Positions 43,886 through 51,390 of a stretch of DNA of 64,000 bases are shown piece by piece (positions within the stretch are counted from its first letter, which is position 1; every line of letters begins with the position of its first letter). A program made the position numbers and the translations under genes. The notes below the pieces were generated by a model. That model saw only the letters and a list, made by a program, of their open reading frames with translations, did not search any database and had not been told where the DNA came from. The DNA is from an uncultured bacterium (GTDB lineage: Bacteria > Cyanobacteriota > Vampirovibrionia > Gastranaerophilales > Gastranaerophilaceae). The stretch covers positions 87,925-151,924 of the forward strand of contig CACZCH010000004.1 of assembly GCA_902779645.1 (NCBI GenBank). Direction: 5' to 3'.

Positions 43886-43930
43886 AGGGGTTTCTCCCCT
43901 AATCCTAACCCTCTCCCGTTGGACGAGGGG
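43886..43930. repeat. CCCTC/GAGGG dispersed hairpin repeat
   Basis: Two adjacent short hairpins (AGGGG-TTTCT-CCCCT and CCTCTCCCGTTGGACGAGG) are related to the element at 11128-11163. Confidence 0.55.
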
Positions 43931-43963
43931 ATATTCTAAGATTTGCTAAAATAATAATTTAAT

Positions 43964-43993
43964 AAAGCGACTTGATTTTTGTCAAGTCGCTTT
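43964..43993 (+). terminator. hairpin ending the ribosomal protein operon
   Basis: The perfect 12-bp stem AAAGCGACTTGA/TCAAGTCGCTTT has a TTTTTG loop. The following U-tract is weak. Confidence 0.65.
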
Positions 43994-44100
43994 GTAATGT
44001 TTAAAACATTAATTTTTGTAACAAAATTATTATTTCTTAGCAAAAAAAATGTTGTTGATTTGTTTATGTATTTGTGAATGTTAGTGTTTAAGGAGCAATA

Positions 44101-44736
44101 ATGCTTGAACTTGGTGTTGATATGATAAATAAGTATTTACCTAATGTGAAAGATTCGCTTTGAACTCTTTCTGAAAACGGATATAAAAATATAACAACAA
44201 TTAAGACAAAAAATTGTTATAAAATAACAGCAACCTCCAGTATGGGTAAAAATTTAACCGAGCTTTGGGATATAGATTCAAATCTGCATAAGGTTATGAC
44301 AGAAAGTATTACCGATTCAACAAAAACCAGACTTGAACTTTTAAGAGAATATTTAGACGGCACACCTTTCGATTTTTATGCAAAAACAACTATATCTACT
44401 CCAAAATTTGAGCGTACTTATTTATATAAAGCTAAACCGAGTAAGGAAATTTATTTAAGAATTTTTGATAAGGAAAATGGTAAAAAAGAATATTTGAAGA
44501 AATGCGGAAATGACCCTTGGCGCTCATTAATTCCGACTAAAAAACCTGCTGATATAACAGAAAAACCGCATATAGGTTTTAGAATTAGACACGAAGTTAA
44601 TGAGAAGGATGGTTCTGTTTCCACTTATTTATTAAATCCAAGAACCCAATGTTTGTATAAGAAGAATGTGGATAAAGACGGTAACATTCAATTTTTTAAA
44701 GTTTCATCTGATGGTGTCTTGAAATTATTTGCATAA
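44101..44736 (+). pseudogene. hypothetical gene interrupted by an in-frame TGA
   Basis: An ATG at 44101 with AAGGAG five bases upstream opens MLELGVDMINKYLPNVKDSL. It meets TGA at 44161-44163 and then continues in the same frame for 190 codons (TLSENGYKNITTIKTKNCYK and on) to TAA at 44734. An internal ATG at 44242 could start a 164-residue protein but has no good ribosome-binding site. The body has no recognised domain (FDFYAKTTISTPKFERTYLY, HIGFRIRHEVNEKDGS). A recent nonsense mutation or stop readthrough would explain it. Confidence 0.6.
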
Positions 44737-44759
44737 AAAAAGAACTTTATATAAGTGTG

Positions 44760-44900
44760 ATTTTGTTTCCTGCCAAAATGACAGGTGGGTGAGTGCCTTT
44801 AGAGTTTCGTTTCCGGCTGGCGATTTATTAAAATCGACCGGTATACTGCTTCAATAACAGAGCTTACTCTCCCTTTTATAAAAAATGTAGGAACAAAATA
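44760..44900 (+). ncRNA. ssrS: candidate 6S-like RNA
   Basis: A 141-base region without an ORF can fold into one long rod. The ends ATTTTGTTTCCTGC and GTAGGAACAAAAT pair, then GGGTGAGT pairs with ACTCTCCC, then a large internal bubble opens. An apical stem follows (CCGG around CGATTT/AAATCG). A rod with a central bubble is the 6S RNA design, which mimics open promoter DNA to hold RNA polymerase. A TATATAAG box at 44748-44755 could start it. It is shorter than usual 6S RNAs, so the call is tentative. Confidence 0.4.
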
Positions 44901-45023
44901 AACACCTATATAAAGTAACAATATTATCTCATATATTTTTAAGATTTTCAACTTTATGCTTAATTCCACCTCTTGCTTGAAGATTTGTTTGTGTTACCAT
45001 GGTTTTATAAGGAGAAATATATT

Positions 45024-45326
45024 ATGAAAAATTATGAATTGTTAACAATTTTTAAACCGAGTCTTGACTCAGAAGAGTTAGACAAAGCTGTTGATAAAAT
45101 TTCATCTGATGTTAAGTCAGCAAAAGGTGAAGTTTCTTCAGTTGACAAAATGGGCAGAAAGAAACTTGCTTATGATCTTCAAGGATACAGAGACGGTTTC
45201 TTTACAAATATGGTAGTTTCACTTCCTGCTGATGCTATTGTTGAATTCAAAAGAAATCTTAAATTAAACGACAATGTTTTAAGATTTATGTTTATGGAAA
45301 CAGCAAAGAACGCTCAAAAAGTTTAG
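45024..45326 (+). CDS. rpsF: 30S ribosomal protein S6
   Basis: 100 residues. MKNYELLTIFKPSLDSEELD and the strand GRKKLAYDLQGYRDGFF identify S6. The ATG after AAGGAG is chosen over an upstream ATG. It leads rpsF-ssb-orf-rpsR. Confidence 0.96.
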   Translation: MKNYELLTIFKPSLDSEELDKAVDKISSDVKSAKGEVSSVDKMGRKKLAYDLQGYRDGFFTNMVVSLPADAIVEFKRNLKLNDNVLRFMFMETAKNAQKV

Positions 45327-45393
45327 TGGAGTAAACGGGGAGTAATATAAAGAATTCCCTCATAACAAAGGCTATTATTAAAGAGGTAATTTT

Positions 45394-45810
45394 ATGACAT
45401 TAGCAAAAGCAGTTGTAACCGGTTCAGTATACAGAGCGCCTGAAAAACGTTTTACTCAAAATAATGTTCCTGTTTCATCTTTCGTTATGAATATTGGAGA
45501 CAGAGAAGAGATGTTATTAAGAGTTATTGCAAAACGTCAAACATTGGATGAAGTTGTCTCTTCCTTAGGTAAAGATGACAGAGTTCTTGTTGAAGGCAGA
45601 TTACAAATTACAACTGTGAAAAATGAAAACGGCGCAGAAAGAAAAATCTATGAAATAGATGCAAACACTGTTGAACCGATGGGCGCAGGGGTAAATGTAA
45701 CATCAAGTTTTAATGCTTCTTCAAATTCTTCATCAGAAGAAATTGTAAAATTTCCTAAAGAAGAAGAATTTGCTGACGAATTAATCGGTGAAGACGAAAT
45801 TCCGTTCTAG
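45394..45810 (+). CDS. ssb: single-stranded DNA-binding protein
   Basis: This 138-residue protein has an OB fold (VVTGSVYRAPEKRFTQNNVP, DRVLVEGRLQI) and an acidic C-terminal tip ending DEIPF, the protein-docking tail of SSB. The N terminus lacks the usual MNKVILIGRL opening and is closer to the shorter cyanobacterial form. It is located between S6 and S18 genes as in many bacteria. Confidence 0.9.
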   Translation: MTLAKAVVTGSVYRAPEKRFTQNNVPVSSFVMNIGDREEMLLRVIAKRQTLDEVVSSLGKDDRVLVEGRLQITTVKNENGAERKIYEIDANTVEPMGAGVNVTSSFNASSNSSSEEIVKFPKEEEFADELIGEDEIPF

Positions 45811-45830
45811 GGGTAAATATAAAGAGATAT

Positions 45831-46142
45831 ATGAGAGTTCCGAATATAAATTTAGGAAAATACCATAAGTCCTTAAATAAAACCCAAAAGATAGCAAGAA
45901 CCGTTACACGACAAAAACCATATACTCATAAGCTGCAAAAACAAGAAACTGAAAAAGAACAGGAGCTTCTGGAATATATTCAAAAACAAAAAGATTTGGA
46001 TAATGAAATTATCGAAAAACTAAATAATGCAGTAGATAATCTTAGAGCTGGCGCAATTCAGTATAATGCACTCTTATTATATGGTATAAGATTAGATAAA
46101 GAAAAAATATTAGAAAGACTAAAGGCTAGAAAGGCAAAATAG
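45831..46142 (+). CDS. small coiled-coil hypothetical protein between ssb and rpsR
   Basis: The 103-residue protein is highly charged and helical ([34 protein letters not shown]), with no recognised domain. It sits in the S6-SSB-S18 operon, four bases before rpsR, so it is co-transcribed with translation and replication genes. It begins 20 bases after ssb, in a GGGGTAAATATA context with a weak AGAG site. Confidence 0.6.
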   Translation: MRVPNINLGKYHKSLNKTQKIARTVTRQKPYTHKLQKQETEKEQELLEYIQKQKDLDNEIIEKLNNAVDNLRAGAIQYNALLLYGIRLDKEKILERLKARKAK

Positions 46143-46146
46143 AAAA

Positions 46147-46380
46147 ATGGCAAAACAAGACGCAGCAGATAGAAAGAAAAAGAAAACATGCAGCTTTTGT
46201 GCTGAACATGTTGATTCTATCGATTACAAAGATGCAGCAAAGCTTAAAAGATACTTAACAGAAGCAGGAAAAATTATTCCGAGACGCGTTACAGGTAACT
46301 GTGCAAGACACCAAAGAATGATTACAACTGCAATCAAAAGAGCCAGAGAAGCTGCAATTATCAGCTATGTATTCGACTAA
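46147..46380 (+). CDS. rpsR: 30S ribosomal protein S18
   Basis: 77 residues. The CSFCAEH zinc-type N-terminal pair, then [20 protein letters not shown] and the tail [16 protein letters not shown], are present. It binds 30S with S6. Confidence 0.97.
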   Translation: MAKQDAADRKKKKTCSFCAEHVDSIDYKDAAKLKRYLTEAGKIIPRRVTGNCARHQRMITTAIKRAREAAIISYVFD

Positions 46381-46401
46381 TATAGTTGAATAAAAGTTTT
46401 A

Positions 46402-46429
46402 AGGAATGGCGGAGTATTCTGCCATTCCT
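46402..46429 (+). terminator. hairpin after rpsR
   Basis: AGGAATGGC is inverted as GCCATTCCT with a 10-base loop. Little U-tract follows. Confidence 0.45.
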
Positions 46430-46461
46430 CTATTATTACAGCTCAAAACAAGGAGTTTAAA

Positions 46462-46650
46462 ATGACAACACAAATTACTATCAGATCAGATAGAGACACT
46501 GATTACACTTTTCAGTACAAAGGTGAAGACGTAACTTTGAAGGCCGGTGGAATCTTAAGTATAGCAGACGGCTTAGATGAAGTAGTTCTTCCTACTTGTG
46601 CGATGAAAATTGTAAAGAATTTAATTGTAATAAAGGGTGATGTTAAATAG
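46462..46650 (+). CDS. small hypothetical protein
   Basis: A protein of 62 residues, probably a small beta-barrel (TQITIRSDRDTDYTFQYKGE, DEVVLPTCAMKIVKNLIVIK). AAGGAG lies five to six bases upstream, a good site, which supports it as real. No family recognised. It lies just before the tuf promoter. Confidence 0.5.
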   Translation: MTTQITIRSDRDTDYTFQYKGEDVTLKAGGILSIADGLDEVVLPTCAMKIVKNLIVIKGDVK

Positions 46651-46674
46651 AGTGCAGATACATGCTGTTACTCA

Positions 46675-46702
46675 TTGACAATACATCTTTATTGTATAAA
46701 AT
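46675..46702 (+). promoter_or_regulatory. promoter of tuf
   Basis: Perfect -35 TTGACA and -10 TAAAAT are separated by 16 bases, about 65 bases before the tuf start codon. Confidence 0.65.
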
Positions 46703-46767
46703 TGTAGTATAACTTAGTAAGGTATAAGTTAACGTAGTATATTTAATCAAAGAAGGAGATTAATCTC

Positions 46768-47939
46768 ATGGCACGTGAAAAGTATGAACGTACGAAACCA
46801 CACGTTCAACATTAACAGCAGCTATATCCGGTGTTTTAGCTGCAGCAGGTAAAGCAGATGCTAAGAAATTCGATGAAATCGATGCTGCTCCTGAAGAAAG
46901 AGCAAGAGGTATAACCATCTCTACTGCTCACATTGAATACGAAACAGACGCTAGACACTACGCACACGTAGACTGCCCAGGCCACGCTGATTATGTTAAA
47001 AACATGATTACCGGTGCAGCTCAAATGGACGGCGCAATCCTCGTTGTTGCAGCTACTGATGGTGCTATGCCTCAAACTCGTGAACACATTCTTCTTGCTA
47101 GACAAGTTGGTGTTCCTAAATTAGTTGTATTCTTGAACAAATGCGATATGGTTGATGACCCTGAATTATTAGAATTAGTTGAAATGGAAGTTAGAGAACT
47201 TCTTTCATCTTATGAATTCGACGGTGACAACATTCCGTTCATCCATGGTTCAGCTCTTAAAGCTTTAGAAGCTGTTCAAGCTAATCCAAACATCGCTAGA
47301 GGCGCTGATAAATGGGTTGATAAAATTTGGGAATTGATGGATGCTATCGACTCTTACATCCCAACTCCTGAACGTGATTTAGACAAACCATTCTTGATGC
47401 CGGTTGAAGACGTATTCTCTATCACTGGTCGTGGTACAGTTGCAACTGGTAGAGTAGAACGTGGTATTGTTAAAGTTGGTGACGAAGTTGAATTAGTTGG
47501 TTTAGGCGAAACTAAGAAAACAACTGTAACTGGTGTAGAAATGTTCAGAAAATCTCTTGACCAAGGTCAAGCTGGTGACAACATTGGTGCATTGTTAAGA
47601 GGTATTGATAAGACTGAAATCCAACGTGGTCAAGTTCTTGCAAAACCTGGTTCAATCCACCCACACACTAAATTTACTGCTAACGTTTACGTTTTGACAA
47701 AAGAAGAAGGCGGACGTCACACTCCATTCTTCCCTGGTTACAGACCACAATTCTATATCAGAACAACTGACGTTACAGGTTCTATCAAATTTGACGGCGA
47801 AATGGTAATGCCTGGTGATAACGTAGTTATGGACGTTGAATTAATCGCTCCTGTTGCTATCGAACAAGGTATGAGATTCGCTATCCGTGAAGGTGGTAGA
47901 ACAGTTGGTGCCGGTGTTGTTGACAAAATTACTGAGTAA
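46768..47939 (+). pseudogene. tuf: elongation factor Tu, with a deletion removing the P-loop
   Basis: The gene starts normally ([13 protein letters not shown], with AAGGAGAT upstream). It then loses about 37 bases at 46806, which should encode N-I-G-T-I-G-H-V-D-H-G-K, the G1 P-loop. The frame shifts and stops three codons later. Everything after the junction is normal EF-Tu: [20 protein letters not shown] (G3), LNKCDMVDD (G4), domain II and domain III to the end ([19 protein letters not shown]). An essential GTPase cannot work without this loop, so a consensus or assembly error is likely. Confidence 0.9.
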
Positions 47940-47970
47940 TTAACAACATAAGCAAAAATAACAAATGTAG

Positions 47971-48005
47971 GGTGGGCAAAGCCGTAAGGTGTGCCCACCT
48001 TTTTT
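47971..48005 (+). terminator. terminator after tuf
   Basis: Stem GGTGGGC/GCCCACC is followed by TTTTTT. Confidence 0.8.
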
Positions 48006-48093
48006 AATTTATATTGTTTGGTTTTACTTAACCTGCAAAATAAACTTTTAAAAAAGTGAAAAGTTTAAAAGGTGCAAAAATTGCACCCTTATT

Positions 48094-48285
48094 TTATAAA
48101 AGCAGATAGTTATTTTCAATATTTTGAACAAATGTTTTTTTATAAGCTTTTGGGATTGTTACATAAACGTATTCCGTTTTCTTTTTTAAACCGCTTAATC
48201 CTATAACAGCATTGTCTTTCCCAAAGTTGTCATGTACAAAGTTGAATAAATTTTGTATCTTAGTTATCATAAACTGTCCTTTCAT
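48094..48285 (-). CDS. small hypothetical protein
   Basis: 63 residues, with a helical N terminus (MITKIQNLFNFVHDNFGKDN) and two strands (TEYVYVTIPKAYKKTF). There is no known family. It is divergent from the DUF1858 gene with about 70 bases between, and a GGTGCAA/TTGCACC hairpin lies beyond its end (48071-48087). An ATG five codons in is a possible alternative start. Confidence 0.5.
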   Translation of the reverse strand: MKGQFMITKIQNLFNFVHDNFGKDNAVIGLSGLKKKTEYVYVTIPKAYKKTFVQNIENNYLLL

Positions 48286-48357
48286 GTTGTTTGTGTGATA
48301 TAATTACATTGTTGTTTTAATGAAAAAAATGTTAATGTCAAAATAAGGAGTAAAAAG

Positions 48358-48558
48358 ATGGAAAAAGTTACAAAAGATATGGGTATTATTGAAATCGTTC
48401 AAGCTCATCCTGAAGCTGCTGTGGTATTTCAAAAATACGGAATGGGTTGTTTAGGCTGTGCAGCTGCAAGATTTGAAAACCTTGAAGCAGGTGCTAAAGT
48501 TCATGGTTTTGATGCTGACCAAATGGTCGCAGAAATTAATGAACTAATTGGTGCGTAG
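48358..48558 (+). CDS. DUF1858-type small Cys-pair protein
   Basis: 66 residues. The pattern DMGIIEIVQAHPEAAVVFQK followed by YGMGCLGC fits the DUF1858/hybrid-cluster-associated domain, with the C-x2-C pair likely acting in redox or metal binding. AAGGAG lies upstream. It is transcribed before the NfeD-stomatin pair but is separated from it by GGGGTAAATAG spacer sequence. Confidence 0.8.
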   Translation: MEKVTKDMGIIEIVQAHPEAAVVFQKYGMGCLGCAAARFENLEAGAKVHGFDADQMVAEINELIGA

Positions 48559-48660
48559 TTTTAAATAGAGGGGTAAATAGAGTGGTAAAACATTGGATTT
48601 GCCACCTTACCCTGGCCTTCTCCTTTAAGGAGTGGGTGTCATGATTATAGGAGAGTGCTT

Positions 48661-49083
48661 ATGACATTGTGGGAGTTTATAGTAATATGCGGTATAGTGT
48701 TCATTATTCTTGAACTATTTGTGCCCAGCATGTTCTTTTTAAATTTTGCGCTTGCTGCGTTTATTACTGCCATAGTATCATTATTTACAACTAAAATGCT
48801 GACTCTTGTGTTGGTATTCTTTGTTTTTTCGTTTTTATCATTTGTTTTTTTAAGACCGTTATTATTGAAACGTAAGGGAAAAGATATTGAAACGGGGGTT
48901 AATGACAAATACATAGGTAAAAAGGCTAAGGTAATTGAAGATGTTTCAGGTGATAATGGTGCAATATCCATCTATGATGAAAGATGGAGTGCAAGAACTG
49001 AGGACGGTTCTGTTATCATTGCAGGAACAGAAGTCGAAATTGTCAGAAATGACAGTTTGATAATGTATGTAATTAAGAGGTAA
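48661..49083 (+). CDS. NfeD-like membrane protein
   Basis: 140 residues. Two to three hydrophobic segments (FIVICGIVFIILELFVPSMF, LTLVLVFFVFSFLSFVFL) precede a small C-terminal beta-barrel of the OB type (GKKAKVIEDVSGDNGAISIY, GTEVEIVRND). The ATG eight bases after AGGAG is chosen over a GTG two codons upstream. NfeD proteins work with stomatin/SPFH partners, as found next. Confidence 0.85.
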   Translation: MTLWEFIVICGIVFIILELFVPSMFFLNFALAAFITAIVSLFTTKMLTLVLVFFVFSFLSFVFLRPLLLKRKGKDIETGVNDKYIGKKAKVIEDVSGDNGAISIYDERWSARTEDGSVIIAGTEVEIVRNDSLIMYVIKR

Positions 49084-49085
49084 GG

Positions 49086-49127
49086 GCTATCCCTTCACTC
49101 TAACCTCTCCCATTAGGTGAGGGAGAT
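49086..49127. repeat. CCCTC/GAGGG dispersed hairpin repeat
   Basis: CTCTCCCATTAGGTGAGGG lies between the NfeD and stomatin genes and is related to the elements at 11128 and 43886. Confidence 0.5.
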
Positions 49128-49150
49128 ATTTTTTTAAGAGAGGAGTATAT

Positions 49151-50119
49151 ATGGTATTTTCATTATTTTTGATTGCGCTTGCAATCCTTTTCATTGCAAA
49201 AGGTGTTGTAATTGTACAACAGGCAGAAGTTGTCGTTATAGAGCGTTTGGGTAAGTTTGACAGAATTTTGGAGTCTGGTTTTAACTTTATTATTCCTATT
49301 CTTGAAGCACCTCGTGCTATCGATTGGAAAACAACAAAGAAAGGTTTTGACGGAGCATCATATAGTTATATTGAAAAGAAAACCAGAATTGACTTAAGAG
49401 AAGCTGTTTATGATTTTCCGAGACAAAATGTAATTACAAAAGACAATGTTTCTATCAGTATCAACGCTCTTTTGTATTTCCAAATAATGAATCCTAAGTC
49501 AGCTGTATATGAAATTCAAAATCTTCCGGAAGCTATTGAAAAGCTTACTCAAACAAACTTAAGAAACCTTGTTGGTCAGCTTGATTTGGATGAATCATTG
49601 GTTTCAAGAGATAAGATTAACCAAGAATTAAGAGCTATATTAGATGAAGCAACTAATAAATGGGGAGTAAAGGTTAACAGAGTAGAACTTCAAGATATTA
49701 TTCCTCCAAGTGACATTCAATCTGCGATGGAAAAACAAATGAAGGCTGAACGTGACAGACGTGCGGCAATTCTTGAGGCAGAAGGTTTGAAAAAATCAGC
49801 AGTTCTTAAAGCAGAGGGTGAAAAAGAAGCCGCTATTAACAGAGCCGAAGGTGAAAAACAATCTAACATTCTTCGTGCTGAAGGTGTTGCTCAAGCTCGT
49901 ATACTTGAAGCTGATGGTGAAAAGCAAGCTATCCAAAGAATTATAGATGCTCTTGCCGATAAAGGTCAGCCTGACAAATACTTGATTGCTATGAAGTATT
50001 TGGAAACAATGAAAGCTATTACAAGCGGAAAAGATAACAAAGTTGTTTATATGCCTTATGAAGCAACAGGAATATTAAGCTCTGTTGATGGTATTAAACA
50101 GATGTTTGGGGATAAATAA
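49151..50119 (+). CDS. stomatin/prohibitin-like SPFH protein
   Basis: 322 residues. An N-terminal hydrophobic anchor (MVFSLFLIALAILFIAKGVV) is followed by the SPFH core (VVVIERLGKFDRILESGFNF, QNVITKDNVSISINALLYFQ) and a coiled-coil with repeated AEGEK units (KAEGEKEAAINRAEGEK). It probably oligomerises on the inner membrane with the NfeD partner. A hairpin terminator follows. Confidence 0.92.
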   Translation: MVFSLFLIALAILFIAKGVVIVQQAEVVVIERLGKFDRILESGFNFIIPILEAPRAIDWKTTKKGFDGASYSYIEKKTRIDLREAVYDFPRQNVITKDNVSISINALLYFQIMNPKSAVYEIQNLPEAIEKLTQTNLRNLVGQLDLDESLVSRDKINQELRAILDEATNKWGVKVNRVELQDIIPPSDIQSAMEKQMKAERDRRAAILEAEGLKKSAVLKAEGEKEAAINRAEGEKQSNILRAEGVAQARILEADGEKQAIQRIIDALADKGQPDKYLIAMKYLETMKAITSGKDNKVVYMPYEATGILSSVDGIKQMFGDK

Positions 50120-50125
50120 GACACT

Positions 50126-50207
50126 GTCATACTGAGCGTGAGCGAAGTATCTTACACCTCCTTGCAAGAGATTCTTCGGGTTAAATAGTTATTTCCCTCA
50201 GAATGAC
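50126..50207. repeat. TCATxCTGAG...CTCAGAATGA inverted-repeat element
   Basis: The ends TCATACTGAGCGTGAGCGA and CTCAGAATGA are inverted. This type of palindromic intergenic repeat is widespread in bacteria. Only one copy is seen here. Confidence 0.5.
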
Positions 50208-50225
50208 GAGAATATTTGTAATACT

Positions 50226-50267
50226 AAATAGCAGGTATGTGGTGAATTTACCATAACCTGCTATTTT
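50226..50267 (+). terminator. terminator after the stomatin gene
   Basis: AAATAGCAGGT/ACCTGCTATTT stem with an inner GGT/ACC pair, then TTA. Confidence 0.7.
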
Positions 50268-50283
50268 ATGTTAGAATATAACT

Positions 50284-51312
50284 ATGACCAAGATAAGAAA
50301 GCTTTATTATTTTGATAAGAAGAATGCAAAAGAAATGATTTCATTTTTGAATAACGGAGATACTTATGTTAATAACATAATGTTTAATCCGTTAATTCCG
50401 TTTCATCATATTTTGCCGTTAAGGTTCAAATATCTGCCGGAGTCTTATGTTTTAAAAGACAGAAAAGAAATAAAAGGGCTTATAACCGTTGCTCCTTCAA
50501 GATGCCCTCTAAAGCAGATGGAAATTCAGAAACTTTTATTTGAAGAAAATTGTTATGAAGATGCAGGAGAACTTATACAATATGTTGTTTCAAAATATAA
50601 GGCAAAAGGCTGTGCATCAATAATAGCAAGAATTGATGACCATTTGCCGGAACTGTTAAAACTTTTTGTTTCTAAATGCGGGTTTAGTCAAATATCTTAT
50701 GAAAAACTATGGAACGTAGATTCCGATAACGAATTCTATAATAAATATGTGAACGGGGAATCATATAAGCAATACAATCCTAAAATGTTTAGAGCATTCA
50801 GAAACTCTGATGCTCCTGTTGTTGCAAATATGTATAATGAACAGCTTCTTCCTCATTTTAGACCATTACTGGGAAAAGACGGAAAAGATTTTAAATACAA
50901 ACTTTTCCCCGGATTATCATATTTTAATGAATACAAATATGTTTATCAGGATAAAAAACTTAAAAATATTTTATCGTACATTTCGATTAAAACTCCTGAT
51001 AACAAGAATTATATTTTAGATATTGTACAATCTTCTTGGGAAGAGATTGATATAAACTTAATAATATCATTTGCCCTAGAGCAAATAAAAAAACGTAAGA
51101 AGGATTCAAAATTATTTGTTAAAACAAAAAAATATACCCAGCTTGGTGAAAAATACGAAAAAATTTTTATGAACAACAAATTTGAATGTGTACAAAACCA
51201 GATTGTACTAACAAATTCATCAGCTAAGATAATACGAAATGAAGAAAGAAGCCGTAATTTTACAGTTTTAAACCAGTTTTACGGCGGAGTCGGAGTAGTA
51301 AATAAGATTTAG
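50284..51312 (+). CDS. hypothetical protein, possibly GNAT-fold
   Basis: The 342-residue protein begins MTKIRKLYYFDKKNAKEMIS and has segments reminiscent of GNAT acetyltransferases: EIKGLITVAPSRCPLKQMEI as strand 4, SKCGFSQISYEKLW as the last helix-strand, and a second similar half (LKNILSYISIKTPDNKNYIL). The acetyl-CoA motif is not clear, so the assignment is tentative. A TAGAAT box six bases before the ATG and no Shine-Dalgarno site suggest a leaderless mRNA. Confidence 0.55.
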   Translation: MTKIRKLYYFDKKNAKEMISFLNNGDTYVNNIMFNPLIPFHHILPLRFKYLPESYVLKDRKEIKGLITVAPSRCPLKQMEIQKLLFEENCYEDAGELIQYVVSKYKAKGCASIIARIDDHLPELLKLFVSKCGFSQISYEKLWNVDSDNEFYNKYVNGESYKQYNPKMFRAFRNSDAPVVANMYNEQLLPHFRPLLGKDGKDFKYKLFPGLSYFNEYKYVYQDKKLKNILSYISIKTPDNKNYILDIVQSSWEEIDINLIISFALEQIKKRKKDSKLFVKTKKYTQLGEKYEKIFMNNKFECVQNQIVLTNSSAKIIRNEERSRNFTVLNQFYGGVGVVNKI

Positions 51313-51321
51313 ATTATTATA

Positions 51322-51356
51322 AAACGGGCGAAACCTTTGGCTTCGCCCGTTTATTT
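51322..51356. terminator. bidirectional terminator between convergent genes
   Basis: An 11-bp stem AAACGGGCGAA/TTCGCCCGTTT with A- and T-rich flanks serves both converging genes. Confidence 0.75.
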
Positions 51357-51390
51357 ATTTTATCCACCCAATCGTATTTATCGAATGTTA

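Noticed and set aside
44101..44736. TGA recoded as an amino acid across the genome
   Set aside because: TGA ends the 924-1952 methyltransferase and other long genes contain no internal TGA, so this is a local event.
44760..44900. Signal recognition particle RNA or tmRNA
   Set aside because: No GGAAG/AGCA-type SRP apical loop and no tRNA-like ends or tag reading frame are visible.
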